IMG/VR virus record: IMGVR_UViG_3300030103_005374
Location: 21,758 to 47,545 of that record
DNA length: 25,788 bases
Direction: 5' to 3' (one strand)
DNA from: a virus
Below the pieces are notes generated by a model. The model worked only from the letters and a program-made list of their open reading frames with translations, was not told where the DNA came from and searched no databases. Position numbers and translations under genes: made by a program. Within the stretch, counting starts at the first letter, position 1, and every line of letters begins with the position of its first letter. This document shows positions 1 through 8,703 of this stretch, in pieces.

Positions 1-3000
1 AAATTACTTACTACCTCGTTTTCTGGTATAGAACCTATAGTATTATTATCTACTTCTAAATTAAAACTTAATGTAAGTTCATCCATATATTCAAACGAAG
101 TTGCCATTTTATCTTTAACAAATTCTAAATATTGATTGTATCTTGTTGTATACCAATCTTGATATAATACCTCCGTATCATAATATATGTCATTTCTAGT
201 TTTAGTTAAACTTCTAAGTAGTTCTTGAACCTCTTCTAAAGTTTCTTTACAACATTTGTTTTGAGTGGTATTACGTAATTGATTTTCTAAATTATTTTTT
301 ACAGTTTTAATATCTTTTATAATCTCTTCTTTTTCTTTTTGTTCTTTTTTGTACTCTTCATTTATCTTTAACCTGTTTTTTTGTATTGTACCTAATTCTT
401 CTTCAAGTTCTAGTTTTTTAATTTTTAATTTATTTGAGACGGCTTTTTGTGTACTTAATACTCTATTAACTTCTACTTTTTGTGGTGCAGTTAAATCAGT
501 AGTATTACCCTTTCTTATCGTTGTACTATCAACATTTAATATTTTTGAAACTATATCAACATTTTTCTTAATATCGTTTTCTTGTTCTTTAGTTGATCTT
601 AAAATATCATTTTCTTCATTTATATCTTCACAGAAAATAGTACTTTGTAATTCATTTAATTTATCTAAGGTTATATCATATTCACTATTAAGTCTATTTT
701 TTGTTACTATATCGTTATTAGCTTCAGCCTTACTTAATTCATCACTAATTACATTACTTTTAACACAGTTTTGGAATAATTCTTGATATTTTTTCAACTC
801 TTTACCTAATTCCATTTTTTTATTAGATAAACAAGTGTTGTATGCAGTAAATACAACATCTGGATTGTCAGATACATTGTTGGTTTGATTTCTACAAAAT
901 TCTTCTATATTAAAATTTTCTATAATTTTAATTTGATCTTGATAAAGATTACAATCTATCTTCGGTAAATTTTCTTCTTTTACTGAATCTATTGCCGTAG
1001 TTACTTCTACAATATCATTTATTTGTTTATCAAGGTCTCTTACTTCTCTCTTTTTTAGTGAATGTTTAGTTTCTAAATCTACAATACTTTTCTTAAACTC
1101 TTTTTCTTTTTTATTTTTTTCTACTTCTTCAGATATTTGTTCTTTATCTGTTTCTACAATAAGATTACTCATTCTTAGGTTAGCATCGTTACATATTGTT
1201 AATTCCGCCTCCATTAATTTTAATTGGTTGATTAATTTCCAATATTGTTTTAATACTTCACTATATGAACCTATTAATTGAGGGGTTAATAACGCACATA
1301 CATTAGGGGTAGTTATAATTTGTTCGAAATCATCACAATAATTTTCACCTCTAAATGTTACATAATCAACACAAGATTCATCCATAATATTACTTACTAA
1401 TTGATTGTCATCTAGAAGGTTTTTAATAATATTTTTAAAATCATCGTCTACCCAACTTGAAACATTACCATTTACATTAATTGCATTAACATTACTCGCA
1501 AATTCTTCTTTAATTCTTCCCACATTTTCTTCATTCACTTTACCCCAATTAGAAATAGGTACTAATGTACCACCATACGCACTACAACATTCATCTGATT
1601 CAGTAACAGTTTTTTGAAGTCCTGGTGTTTGCCATACTTGTATATTATTACTGTCCCAATACGGTATTAAATTAGGTATTCCATCTTTATCTGGCTTAGT
1701 TAAATCTAATGTTTCACCTTCCAACGGTACAATATCGGTATCGATATGAAGAATATTATCTTTTAATGTGTTTTTAATTTGTTCACCTTCAGTAAACACT
1801 ATAAAGTTTCTACAATCTAAATTATATATACTGTTAGTATATAAATCTAATGGTATCGGACATGAATCTATACCCGCACACGCAATTAAGGATTCCGCAT
1901 TATATTTAATCATATAATCAAATTTAATGGTTACTTCATTGCTTTCATTATTGGTGGGTAAAAAGAACCCATCACTACCATTACTACCTAAAATTAGTTT
2001 AACATCTTGTGTGTCTTCACAAGATATATGAGATTTGTCTACACAAGAATCTATAATAGAACCATTTGTGAAGTTGTTTGGTTCACCGTTATAAGGTACT
2101 AACTGATTAGTTTCAGGATTTATCTGAAATTGCCCAAAACCATAACCTTTACCTAAACAACATTCTTTATATAAATCTGCCCCACTATCTTTAGTGGCGT
2201 TCCAATCCAATGTAGTCTTACTATCTTCAACAGATACAAATGTTATTCTACCATATTGGTCAATATTATCAAGTTTCCATTTAGTAATATCTTGAAAGTC
2301 TGGATTACCAAAAGGAGAACCAAAGTCAGTATTTACTTCACCATCTTTACCTCCTATGTTACCTTTACTATAAACTCCTTTAGTATTAGACATTACAGTA
2401 ATAGTGTCTCCTTTACTTTTTACTGCATTTAAATTAGTTCCTTCTTCATACTTAGTATAACCTTTACTAGTGGCTGGTTTAATTGTTCTAGTATTCTTTA
2501 ACTCATTTTTTTGTTTTTGAGTATTTAATTCAATTTTCCTTTGTTCTAAATTTATTCTTTCTAAACGTAATTTAGATTTTTCTTTACCAGTTATAGTCCT
2601 ACTATTATCAATCTTTTTAGTAACTTCTCTTTGTTGTTTTTCAACCTTTTTTATTTCTTTTTCAATACTTTTTTGAGGGTTATTTAATTCACTTTTACCT
2701 CCCTTTGAGGGTTTAGTAATTGTTGGGGAAGTATTAGGTCTTCTACCATCAGTGTCATATATTGGTTCTGTTGGTTGTGGATCTGGCATCTCATAATCAT
2801 CTTGATCTATAAAATCACCATTTTTATCTCTACAATAAACTACGGTTGTAATAGTGCCATCTTCATTTCTTTTATTTACATAATAATGATCAAAACCATA
2901 ATATGCACAACATTCTACCGTAGAATCATAAGTAGTATTAGTACCATCACAATCCACAGGAGTAAAATATTTTTCAAAGTTAGTAACCGGTTGTGCGTTT

Positions 3001-6000
3001 CTTACGGCTTCCACATATTTTTCTAATGATAATTGAGGATTATTTACTACCTCACTACTATAAAGTTTTTCATAATTAGGGAAAACAGTACCATTAAGTT
3101 TTTTTATGTAATTAATTGCACTTAAACCCTTAAATGATAAAGTAATGCCTGCAACATTTGAAATATATCCCACAGGATTAGTGTCTTTATCATAAATAAC
3201 AAATTCTGCAATCTTATCTCCTATCTTAGTCGAAAATCCGTCTAATTCGGACTCGTCTTCAATAAAACCAAAAAACTTTTCTCCCTCTTCAGTTAACTGA
3301 AAACAACCCGATATTTCAAATTCATTACAACCAGTATTAGTACTAATTTGTGTTAAAATTTCTTTCCTAACTTTAGTAGTACAATCGGTTAAAAATTTAA
3401 TTCTTTCTTCTTCACTTCTAAAAGTTTTACTTTTGGCTTCATTCAAACACTTTTCTTCATATTGTGGAAGTGATGTGTTATCAGGTTTAATTCGTATTAT
3501 ATTATCAGGAACAACATTTAATCCTTCTAATTGCCATAAAATTGCTTCTCCCGTATTTTCTATTGGTATACCGGGACAAGGAGGTTCTGTTGCACAAAAG
3601 AATGATTCTTCATTTTGTTGATTAGTGTATGTAAAATATTGTCCTCCTGCTGCTACACAACACTGAGGAAACTCATCAAAATTAACTTGTGTACCTTTTT
3701 CATCAGTAAAATAAATAATACCATTATCTTCTACCATAGTGTAAAAATCACAAGGATTTTCAATTACTTTAATACCATCACAATCCGTATTTATACAAAT
3801 TTCTAACGCCTCATTATTATTACCATTCCTACTATTTATCTCTCTATTTAAATTATTTTTAGCAATGATATAATTTTGTTGTACTCTAAACCATTCAGGT
3901 GAATATATTAATTCACATTTTTCTTTTATATCCTCAACCCATTGGTCATATTCTAGTTTTGCATTGTTACATAAATCTTGAAATAATGTTGTACCACCCG
4001 AAACAGGTGGGGAAGTGACTACTGAAAATTCTATGTCTAATCCTTCAGTAATAATTTGATTGTTTAGTGGGTTAATTGGTGTAATATATAAAATGTCCCC
4101 ATCAGATGTTCCATTTATAAAACCATCGTTATAATTTAAAAATTGATTTTGATATATAGTATTCCCAGTTAAAGTTATAAAATCACTTTTTATTTGATTA
4201 GGATAAATAGATGTGATAAATTGATTCATATAAAATGAACCTCCATCATATTTACCTTGATGTGGGTTATTACCTTCACGAATATCTATAGGTGGGTTCA
4301 ATCCACCTGTTTCTCTATACCATCCACCTGCTTTTTGAAACCAAGTTGTATCAAATATAGGATTATTTTCACTATCAAAACCTATTATAACATCTTCCCC
4401 ATTTGGTATTGGAAGTGGATAACCATCACTATCAAAAGGTAAATCTTTTATGTCTGAACTTCCCGTATAAATGTATAACATACTTTGAAGTTGTGGAATA
4501 TTAACAGGTTTATCTGCCACTACAATATATTCATTAAAATTAACTAATGACTCTGGTGCCCCTATAAATCTAAATAAAAATTCTATAGCTTTTCTAGCAC
4601 CTTTACTTTTCCATAACCAAGCCACATTCAAAATTAATCTTCTATATAATTCAATATCTATTTCTTCTAAACTCATATTAGTAGAAGTACCACTCATTAA
4701 ACCTTTACCATTACTAGGTAAAATATTTTTTAGAATATTTACATCGGTTAAAAAATTAAAATCACCAAAACCTAACATATTAGCTAAATCTTTAACTAAA
4801 CTATCAGGTGTATTATTATTTTTATTATAGGTAATAACATGTGAAAATTTTATCCCATCGATATATTTCTTTACCTCATCAAACTCAACACCATATATCC
4901 TTAATAATTTATTTGCTTTAGCCCCATCTAATTCTAAATCTTCACTACCATCACCAGAAGGTAAAGTATCAAAACCAGTTATTACTTCAGCAGTATATTT
5001 TCTTTTTATTATATCAGTTTTAAACTTGTCTAAATTCTCACCAATATCTATTATTGTATTAAGATAAGTTATATATAAACCGTCAAATAAATTTAGATTA
5101 TATCCATCATTTAATACTGGAAATGTAACTTTTTCTTCGCTAAATACTATTACCCCTTGTTCTGTTTCTTTAGGTGTCTTAAATGTGGCAGTATAAATGG
5201 GATATACATTTCTATTAAGTAAATTTTTTTCTAAATCGTTTAATTGAGTAAAAAAATTTTCGCTTTTTATTTCATTAGGTTTTATAAAAAATGGTATAGA
5301 ACCTTCTCCAATACTATTTAAAAAACTAAACTGAGAAAAGTTTAAACCAGTTATTTCAGGAAATGGATTACCTTCCACCACAAATTCAACTAAGCTATTA
5401 GTAACGGTTGTAGCAGGAGTGAAATTTATTATATTTTTACTAATACCATTGTGTTCTATAACATAATCTTTATAATTAATTGTAATATTTCTTAATGGAT
5501 TTGATGTATCATCATCACTAACTCTTTTACTATCCGAAGTATATACTAAACCAAAAGGATTATTAAAATAATTTGTATTAACTGTAAATGTAGATTCGTC
5601 CGCTAAACTATCATAAACGTATTTCGTTATATTGTTTCCACTAACCGAACCTATAACGTCTTCAACATATATTGCCGCAGGAAAATATTCTTTTATATGT
5701 TCTAAAGAAACACGTATTTTTTCTTCTACAGAACCATATAAAACATAAGTTAAAGGATTACTATCATCTAAATTTAAACCCGCTTTTTGGTTTTTTTGTA
5801 TTAATAAACTATCACTTTGTCCATCGTCTAAATCATCTAAACTAAAAAAATCAGAATAACTACCTTGATTGTAAGTTTTATTTAACTTAGGACTTAAATT
5901 AGTTGTAACTTTAAAATTACCCAACGTAAATAGGGGTGTTCCACCATCATTAACAATTTGATTACCCACTAAATCATCTGCAAAATTTCTATATTCTATA

Positions 6001-6095
6001 TTGTCTATAAAAAATTTTCTTTTAGCGTAACCAGGAACCTTAATAGTTCTATTAAAGTTATTGTTTTGATTATTATTTTGGTTGGTTGTTGGCAT
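1..6095 (-). CDS. Giant tail/baseplate-type virion protein, C-terminus beyond the left edge
   Basis: An uninterrupted minus-strand frame runs from an ATG at 6095 to the left edge: 2031 residues with no stop. The N-terminus is Asn/Gln-rich (NQNNNQNNN), then beta-rich sequence. Around residues 475-522 is a segment with YRRLILN, WLWKSKG and ARKAIEFLFRFIGAP, a pattern I associate with large T4-superfamily phage tail proteins; WFQKAGGWYRETGG follows at about 584-598. From residue ~800 the protein becomes modular: short beta-like stretches ending in adjacent cysteines followed closely by glycine (CC at 812, 1062, 1312, 1503; a further CC at 1948) alternate with charged coiled-coil stretches (about 1136-1200, 1609-1699, 1749-1935). 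It is last in the virion operon seen here, 11 bases after the 304-aa gene stop. A baseplate-attached fibre or large baseplate component is the best inference; no enzyme motif was recognised. The earlier ATG at 6099 is in another frame and stops within nine codons. Confidence 0.85.
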   Translation of the reverse strand, partial: MPTTNQNNNQNNNFNRTIKVPGYAKRKFFIDNIEYRNFADDLVGNQIVNDGGTPLFTLGNFKVTTNLSPKLNKTYNQGSYSDFFSLDDLDDGQSDSLLIQKNQKAGLNLDDSNPLTYVLYGSVEEKIRVSLEHIKEYFPAAIYVEDVIGSVSGNNITKYVYDSLADESTFTVNTNYFNNPFGLVYTSDSKRVSDDDTSNPLRNITINYKDYVIEHNGISKNIINFTPATTVTNSLVEFVVEGNPFPEITGLNFSQFSFLNSIGEGSIPFFIKPNEIKSENFFTQLNDLEKNLLNRNVYPIYTATFKTPKETEQGVIVFSEEKVTFPVLNDGYNLNLFDGLYITYLNTIIDIGENLDKFKTDIIKRKYTAEVITGFDTLPSGDGSEDLELDGAKANKLLRIYGVEFDEVKKYIDGIKFSHVITYNKNNNTPDSLVKDLANMLGFGDFNFLTDVNILKNILPSNGKGLMSGTSTNMSLEEIDIELYRRLILNVAWLWKSKGARKAIEFLFRFIGAPESLVNFNEYIVVADKPVNIPQLQSMLYIYTGSSDIKDLPFDSDGYPLPIPNGEDVIIGFDSENNPIFDTTWFQKAGGWYRETGGLNPPIDIREGNNPHQGKYDGGSFYMNQFITSIYPNQIKSDFITLTGNTIYQNQFLNYNDGFINGTSDGDILYITPINPLNNQIITEGLDIEFSVVTSPPVSGGTTLFQDLCNNAKLEYDQWVEDIKEKCELIYSPEWFRVQQNYIIAKNNLNREINSRNGNNNEALEICINTDCDGIKVIENPCDFYTMVEDNGIIYFTDEKGTQVNFDEFPQCCVAAGGQYFTYTNQQNEESFFCATEPPCPGIPIENTGEAILWQLEGLNVVPDNIIRIKPDNTSLPQYEEKCLNEAKSKTFRSEEERIKFLTDCTTKVRKEILTQISTNTGCNEFEISGCFQLTEEGEKFFGFIEDESELDGFSTKIGDKIAEFVIYDKDTNPVGYISNVAGITLSFKGLSAINYIKKLNGTVFPNYEKLYSSEVVNNPQLSLEKYVEAVRNAQPVTNFEKYFTPVDCDGTNTTYDSTVECCAYYGFDHYYVNKRNEDGTITTVVYCRDKNGDFIDQDDYEMPDPQPTEPIYDTDGRRPNTSPTITKPSKGGKSELNNPQKSIEKEIKKVEKQQREVTKKIDNSRTITGKEKSKLRLERINLEQRKIELNTQKQKNELKNTRTIKPATSKGYTKYEEGTNLNAVKSKGDTITVMSNTKGVYSKGNIGGKDGEVNTDFGSPFGNPDFQDITKWKLDNIDQYGRITFVSVEDSKTTLDWNATKDSGADLYKECCLGKGYGFGQFQINPETNQLVPYNGEPNNFTNGSIIDSCVDKSHISCEDTQDVKLILGSNGSDGFFLPTNNESNEVTIKFDYMIKYNAESLIACAGIDSCPIPLDLYTNSIYNLDCRNFIVFTEGEQIKNTLKDNILHIDTDIVPLEGETLDLTKPDKDGIPNLIPYWDSNNIQVWQTPGLQKTVTESDECCSAYGGTLVPISNWGKVNEENVGRIKEEFASNVNAINVNGNVSSWVDDDFKNIIKNLLDDNQLVSNIMDESCVDYVTFRGENYCDDFEQIITTPNVCALLTPQLIGSYSEVLKQYWKLINQLKLMEAELTICNDANLRMSNLIVETDKEQISEEVEKNKKEKEFKKSIVDLETKHSLKKREVRDLDKQINDIVEVTTAIDSVKEENLPKIDCNLYQDQIKIIENFNIEEFCRNQTNNVSDNPDVVFTAYNTCLSNKKMELGKELKKYQELFQNCVKSNVISDELSKAEANNDIVTKNRLNSEYDITLDKLNELQSTIFCEDINEENDILRSTKEQENDIKKNVDIVSKILNVDSTTIRKGNTTDLTAPQKVEVNRVLSTQKAVSNKLKIKKLELEEELGTIQKNRLKINEEYKKEQKEKEEIIKDIKTVKNNLENQLRNTTQNKCCKETLEEVQELLRSLTKTRNDIYYDTEVLYQDWYTTRYNQYLEFVKDKMATSFEYMDELTLSFNLEVDNNTIGSIPENEVVSN

Positions 6096-6106
6096 TCATT
6101 TTATTA

Positions 6107-7021
6107 CTATACATCTGTTATTTCATCAAATTCCTTAGTGAAATCTGGTTTTTCCAATTCTTCCCTAACTTCATACAATGGTTTACCTGTGAACTGATCT
6201 TTTATTTCAAATAATACATACTGTTTGTAAATTTCGTTATCATTGTTATATATTGTATAAATACCATCGTCTATAGATTTTGTTTGGTTACCATATAAGG
6301 CATATGATAAAGTTTCATCATCATGTTCTACCATTTCTACTTCCACCATAATTGGGTTAAAAAAAGTATTAGTTATTATTATTGGTTGACCTGGCTCACC
6401 AATATATGGTAATATATTTGGTTTAATGGATGGTGCGGAAGAAGGAGTTAAAGTGCAAAATACTAAATCAGAACTATCATCAAAAGAGTATGATGCTACT
6501 TGTGCCGATGCATTACTCACATTTTCTGCAACACTTAATACTCTATTATTTGATGTGACTACTCTATACAAATTTTGCATTTTTTTCTGTTCACTATTAG
6601 TATTAGTTGATAGGTATTCCACTCTATATCCTACTAAATTTCCATTTTCGAATTTAACCTTATCTTCTCCGCTAATATTTGGATCGTTTAGTTGTAAAAC
6701 AATTCCTATAATATCAGGACTACTTGATAAAACACCACATGCTTGTATTGTAGTTCTTATTTGTTTTGGTCTTATTATTATATTGTAAATACCTTTAGCT
6801 GCAAATTCATTTGTAGGTAATTTTAGAGTATACATACCACCTAAAATCTCTCCACTATCATTAGGGTTATTCGCAGGTATTAATACTTGTGTTGGATCTA
6901 AATTAATCAGTATACTTTCACTGCTATTTTCACCTCTATTGGGACTGTAAGAATATAAAATTTCTACGTCCTCTACCGATACATCTGCCGGTCTTATTGT
7001 TCCATAATTTCCTGTTGCCAT
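6107..7021 (-). CDS. Putative virion protein, 304 aa, unrecognised
   Basis: I do not recognise this family. It begins MATGNYGTIRPADVSVEDVE and has no signal peptide or membrane segment. Composition is Asn/Ser/Thr-rich with short alternating hydrophobic stretches, as expected for a beta-sandwich structural protein. Near residues 220-235 is a PGQPIIITNTFF stretch, followed by an acidic C-terminal tail (EELEKPDFTKEFDEITDV). The start ATG at 7021 lies 12 bases after the stop of the 256-aa gene, with an A-rich leader and no Shine-Dalgarno sequence; the TAG stop is 11 bases before the giant gene. Position inside an unbroken run behind gp25 and gp6 supports a baseplate or tail role. That role is inference from context only. 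Confidence 0.75.
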   Translation of the reverse strand: MATGNYGTIRPADVSVEDVEILYSYSPNRGENSSESILINLDPTQVLIPANNPNDSGEILGGMYTLKLPTNEFAAKGIYNIIIRPKQIRTTIQACGVLSSSPDIIGIVLQLNDPNISGEDKVKFENGNLVGYRVEYLSTNTNSEQKKMQNLYRVVTSNNRVLSVAENVSNASAQVASYSFDDSSDLVFCTLTPSSAPSIKPNILPYIGEPGQPIIITNTFFNPIMVEVEMVEHDDETLSYALYGNQTKSIDDGIYTIYNNDNEIYKQYVLFEIKDQFTGKPLYEVREELEKPDFTKEFDEITDV

Positions 7022-7033
7022 AATTTATTTTTT

Positions 7034-7804
7034 TTACGTTCTTATAAATCCTCCCCTATTAGTATCAATATCATTAGTTGTTTTTATTTCACCTAACAAA
7101 GCGTGTCTCTCAAAAATATCTGCCACACCTCTATTAATAAATACTTCACTATCAACTTCTGGTTTGAAAACCAACCCTAAATATTCTTCTTGTTTAGTTA
7201 TTGCAGATAATGTTACTATATTGTCATTTATACTATTTAAATCTGTATAAAAATCTGTTTTCCTATATCTCTCTCTATTACCTTCCGAATTTATTTTATC
7301 AACATACTCATTAAAAAAAGTAATATAATGTATCCCACTACTATTAATATTGTTAGATTCTGCATTTATAACATAGTGTATTTTTTCACTATCTTGATTA
7401 ATTACCCCCGTAAAAATCAAATCAGAATTACCTGTCATATCTAAATCATTGACATAAATTGGTTTTCCTGTGTTTACATCTACTCTATATGAGGAAACAT
7501 TTGCTATTTTACCGTCATCAGTTGTACCATTTATTCTTATAGATTCATTAATATAAAAACTAAGAGGTGCCGCAGGAAATCTACCATAAGTAAACGAATT
7601 AAATTCACCTAAATTAGTAGGTCTTTCAGTTAAATATGGTAAAAGTGGGTTAAAAGAAAAATCAGTAAAAATTCCTTGATCTTCCATTTTTTGAGTTAAG
7701 TATACATTTACACATATATTATCATTTAATAATTTACCATAATTATCATTAGACTCTTTACTAACATAATTACTAATACATCTTTTTATTTTTATTATTT
7801 CCAT
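7034..7804 (-). CDS. Putative virion protein, 256 aa, unrecognised
   Basis: I recognise no known domain. It starts MEIIKIKRCISNYVSKESND and is soluble, rich in Asn, Asp, Ile and Tyr, with beta-type alternation and no catalytic motif. The ATG overlaps the stop of the 299-aa gene by one base (TAATG), so the two are probably translationally coupled and made in related amounts. It follows the 661-aa and 299-aa genes and precedes the 304-aa gene, all uninterrupted on one strand. A structural role in the tail or baseplate is inferred from this context; a chaperone for the neighbouring giant proteins is not excluded. Confidence 0.75.
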   Translation of the reverse strand: MEIIKIKRCISNYVSKESNDNYGKLLNDNICVNVYLTQKMEDQGIFTDFSFNPLLPYLTERPTNLGEFNSFTYGRFPAAPLSFYINESIRINGTTDDGKIANVSSYRVDVNTGKPIYVNDLDMTGNSDLIFTGVINQDSEKIHYVINAESNNINSSGIHYITFFNEYVDKINSEGNRERYRKTDFYTDLNSINDNIVTLSAITKQEEYLGLVFKPEVDSEVFINRGVADIFERHALLGEIKTTNDIDTNRGGFIRT

Positions 7805-8703
7805 TAGTTTTTAATGTTTGGTTCTACTTGCCAAAATGTTAAATATGGTAAGTCAGATAATCCACTTTGTGGATTTAAATTTATTCCTCCCGGACCACCA
7901 TTAAATGCATTTTGCTCATTATTAGGTTCAAATCTGTATTTATATATACCATTATCATTTTTTAAAACTACTTTTAAAAATCTATTATCGTTTATCTGAT
8001 TGAAATTTAGATTATTAAAATCTGTAGTTTTTCTAGAATAATGTAAGGTAGATTCTCCTGTTTTAGCGTTTTGATATGTTACTTCTAGATATATGACATA
8101 CTCTTTATTTGGGGCGTTATCTACTAAATCTTGAAACCAATATATATAGTATCCTTCATGAACTGTTTCTGGTTCTAAAGTTGAATCACCCAAAACAAAA
8201 CTTACCGGACATTCATCTTTAGTTAAAACAAATCCATACTCATTTTTCTGATCATTTAGTATTTGTGTAAATATATTAGTAGATGCAATTAAATTATTAG
8301 GTAATACATTTGTGTCATAATAACTAAATCTAATAAAACTATTCATAACACTATCGGTTCTACAAAACAAATCATCAAATCTAAAACCTATTTCACCATA
8401 ATAAGAAGAACCATTATAACTTGGACTGTTACTATAAAAATAACCGTTATTTGTTTTTCTAAAGAAATTTATATTAATTTTGAACTTTCTTATAATATTC
8501 CAATTATTATCACAAGGGAAAAATCTAACTTTTTTATAATCGTCTATTGGATTTATTGCCTTTTCTATTTCGTCATCAATTAATTTAGTCTTTATTAATT
8601 CTGCATTATCCACAGGTGAAAAATCTAAATTAACATTTAAATTAATTGTAGTTCCTGATATATTTATATCTCTAATAGGTATTTTAAATTTATTAACAGA
8701 CAT
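7804..8703 (-). CDS. Putative virion protein, 299 aa, unrecognised
   Basis: No family recognised. The first ~30 residues (FKIPIRDINISGTTINLNVN) look like a beta-strand-rich N-terminal domain; the rest is aromatic and Asn-rich, with a Tyr/Ser patch near residue 95-105 (SPSYNGSSYYGEIGFRF) and FWQVEPN near the C-terminus. There are few cysteines and no membrane segment. The ATG at 8703 lies inside the end of the 661-aa gene (11-base overlap) and the TAA stop overlaps the next ATG by one base, so the 661-, 299- and 256-aa genes form a tightly coupled trio. Function is inferred only from position in the baseplate/tail operon. Confidence 0.75.
   Translation of the reverse strand: MSVNKFKIPIRDINISGTTINLNVNLDFSPVDNAELIKTKLIDDEIEKAINPIDDYKKVRFFPCDNNWNIIRKFKININFFRKTNNGYFYSNSPSYNGSSYYGEIGFRFDDLFCRTDSVMNSFIRFSYYDTNVLPNNLIASTNIFTQILNDQKNEYGFVLTKDECPVSFVLGDSTLEPETVHEGYYIYWFQDLVDNAPNKEYVIYLEVTYQNAKTGESTLHYSRKTTDFNNLNFNQINDNRFLKVVLKNDNGIYKYRFEPNNEQNAFNGGPGGINLNPQSGLSDLPYLTFWQVEPNIKN

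Noticed and set aside
349-786. 145-aa plus-strand open frame
   Set aside because: It is the complement of a Lys/Glu coiled-coil region of the giant minus-strand protein; its Ser/Leu/Phe-rich text is what the antisense of such codons gives, and it has no leader or neighbour on its strand.
1500-3700. Frameshift or pseudogene in the giant protein
   Set aside because: Spot checks of the frame at the left edge, at 3423 and at the N-terminus agree in phase, and no stop was seen, so the low-complexity stretches are part of an intact gene.
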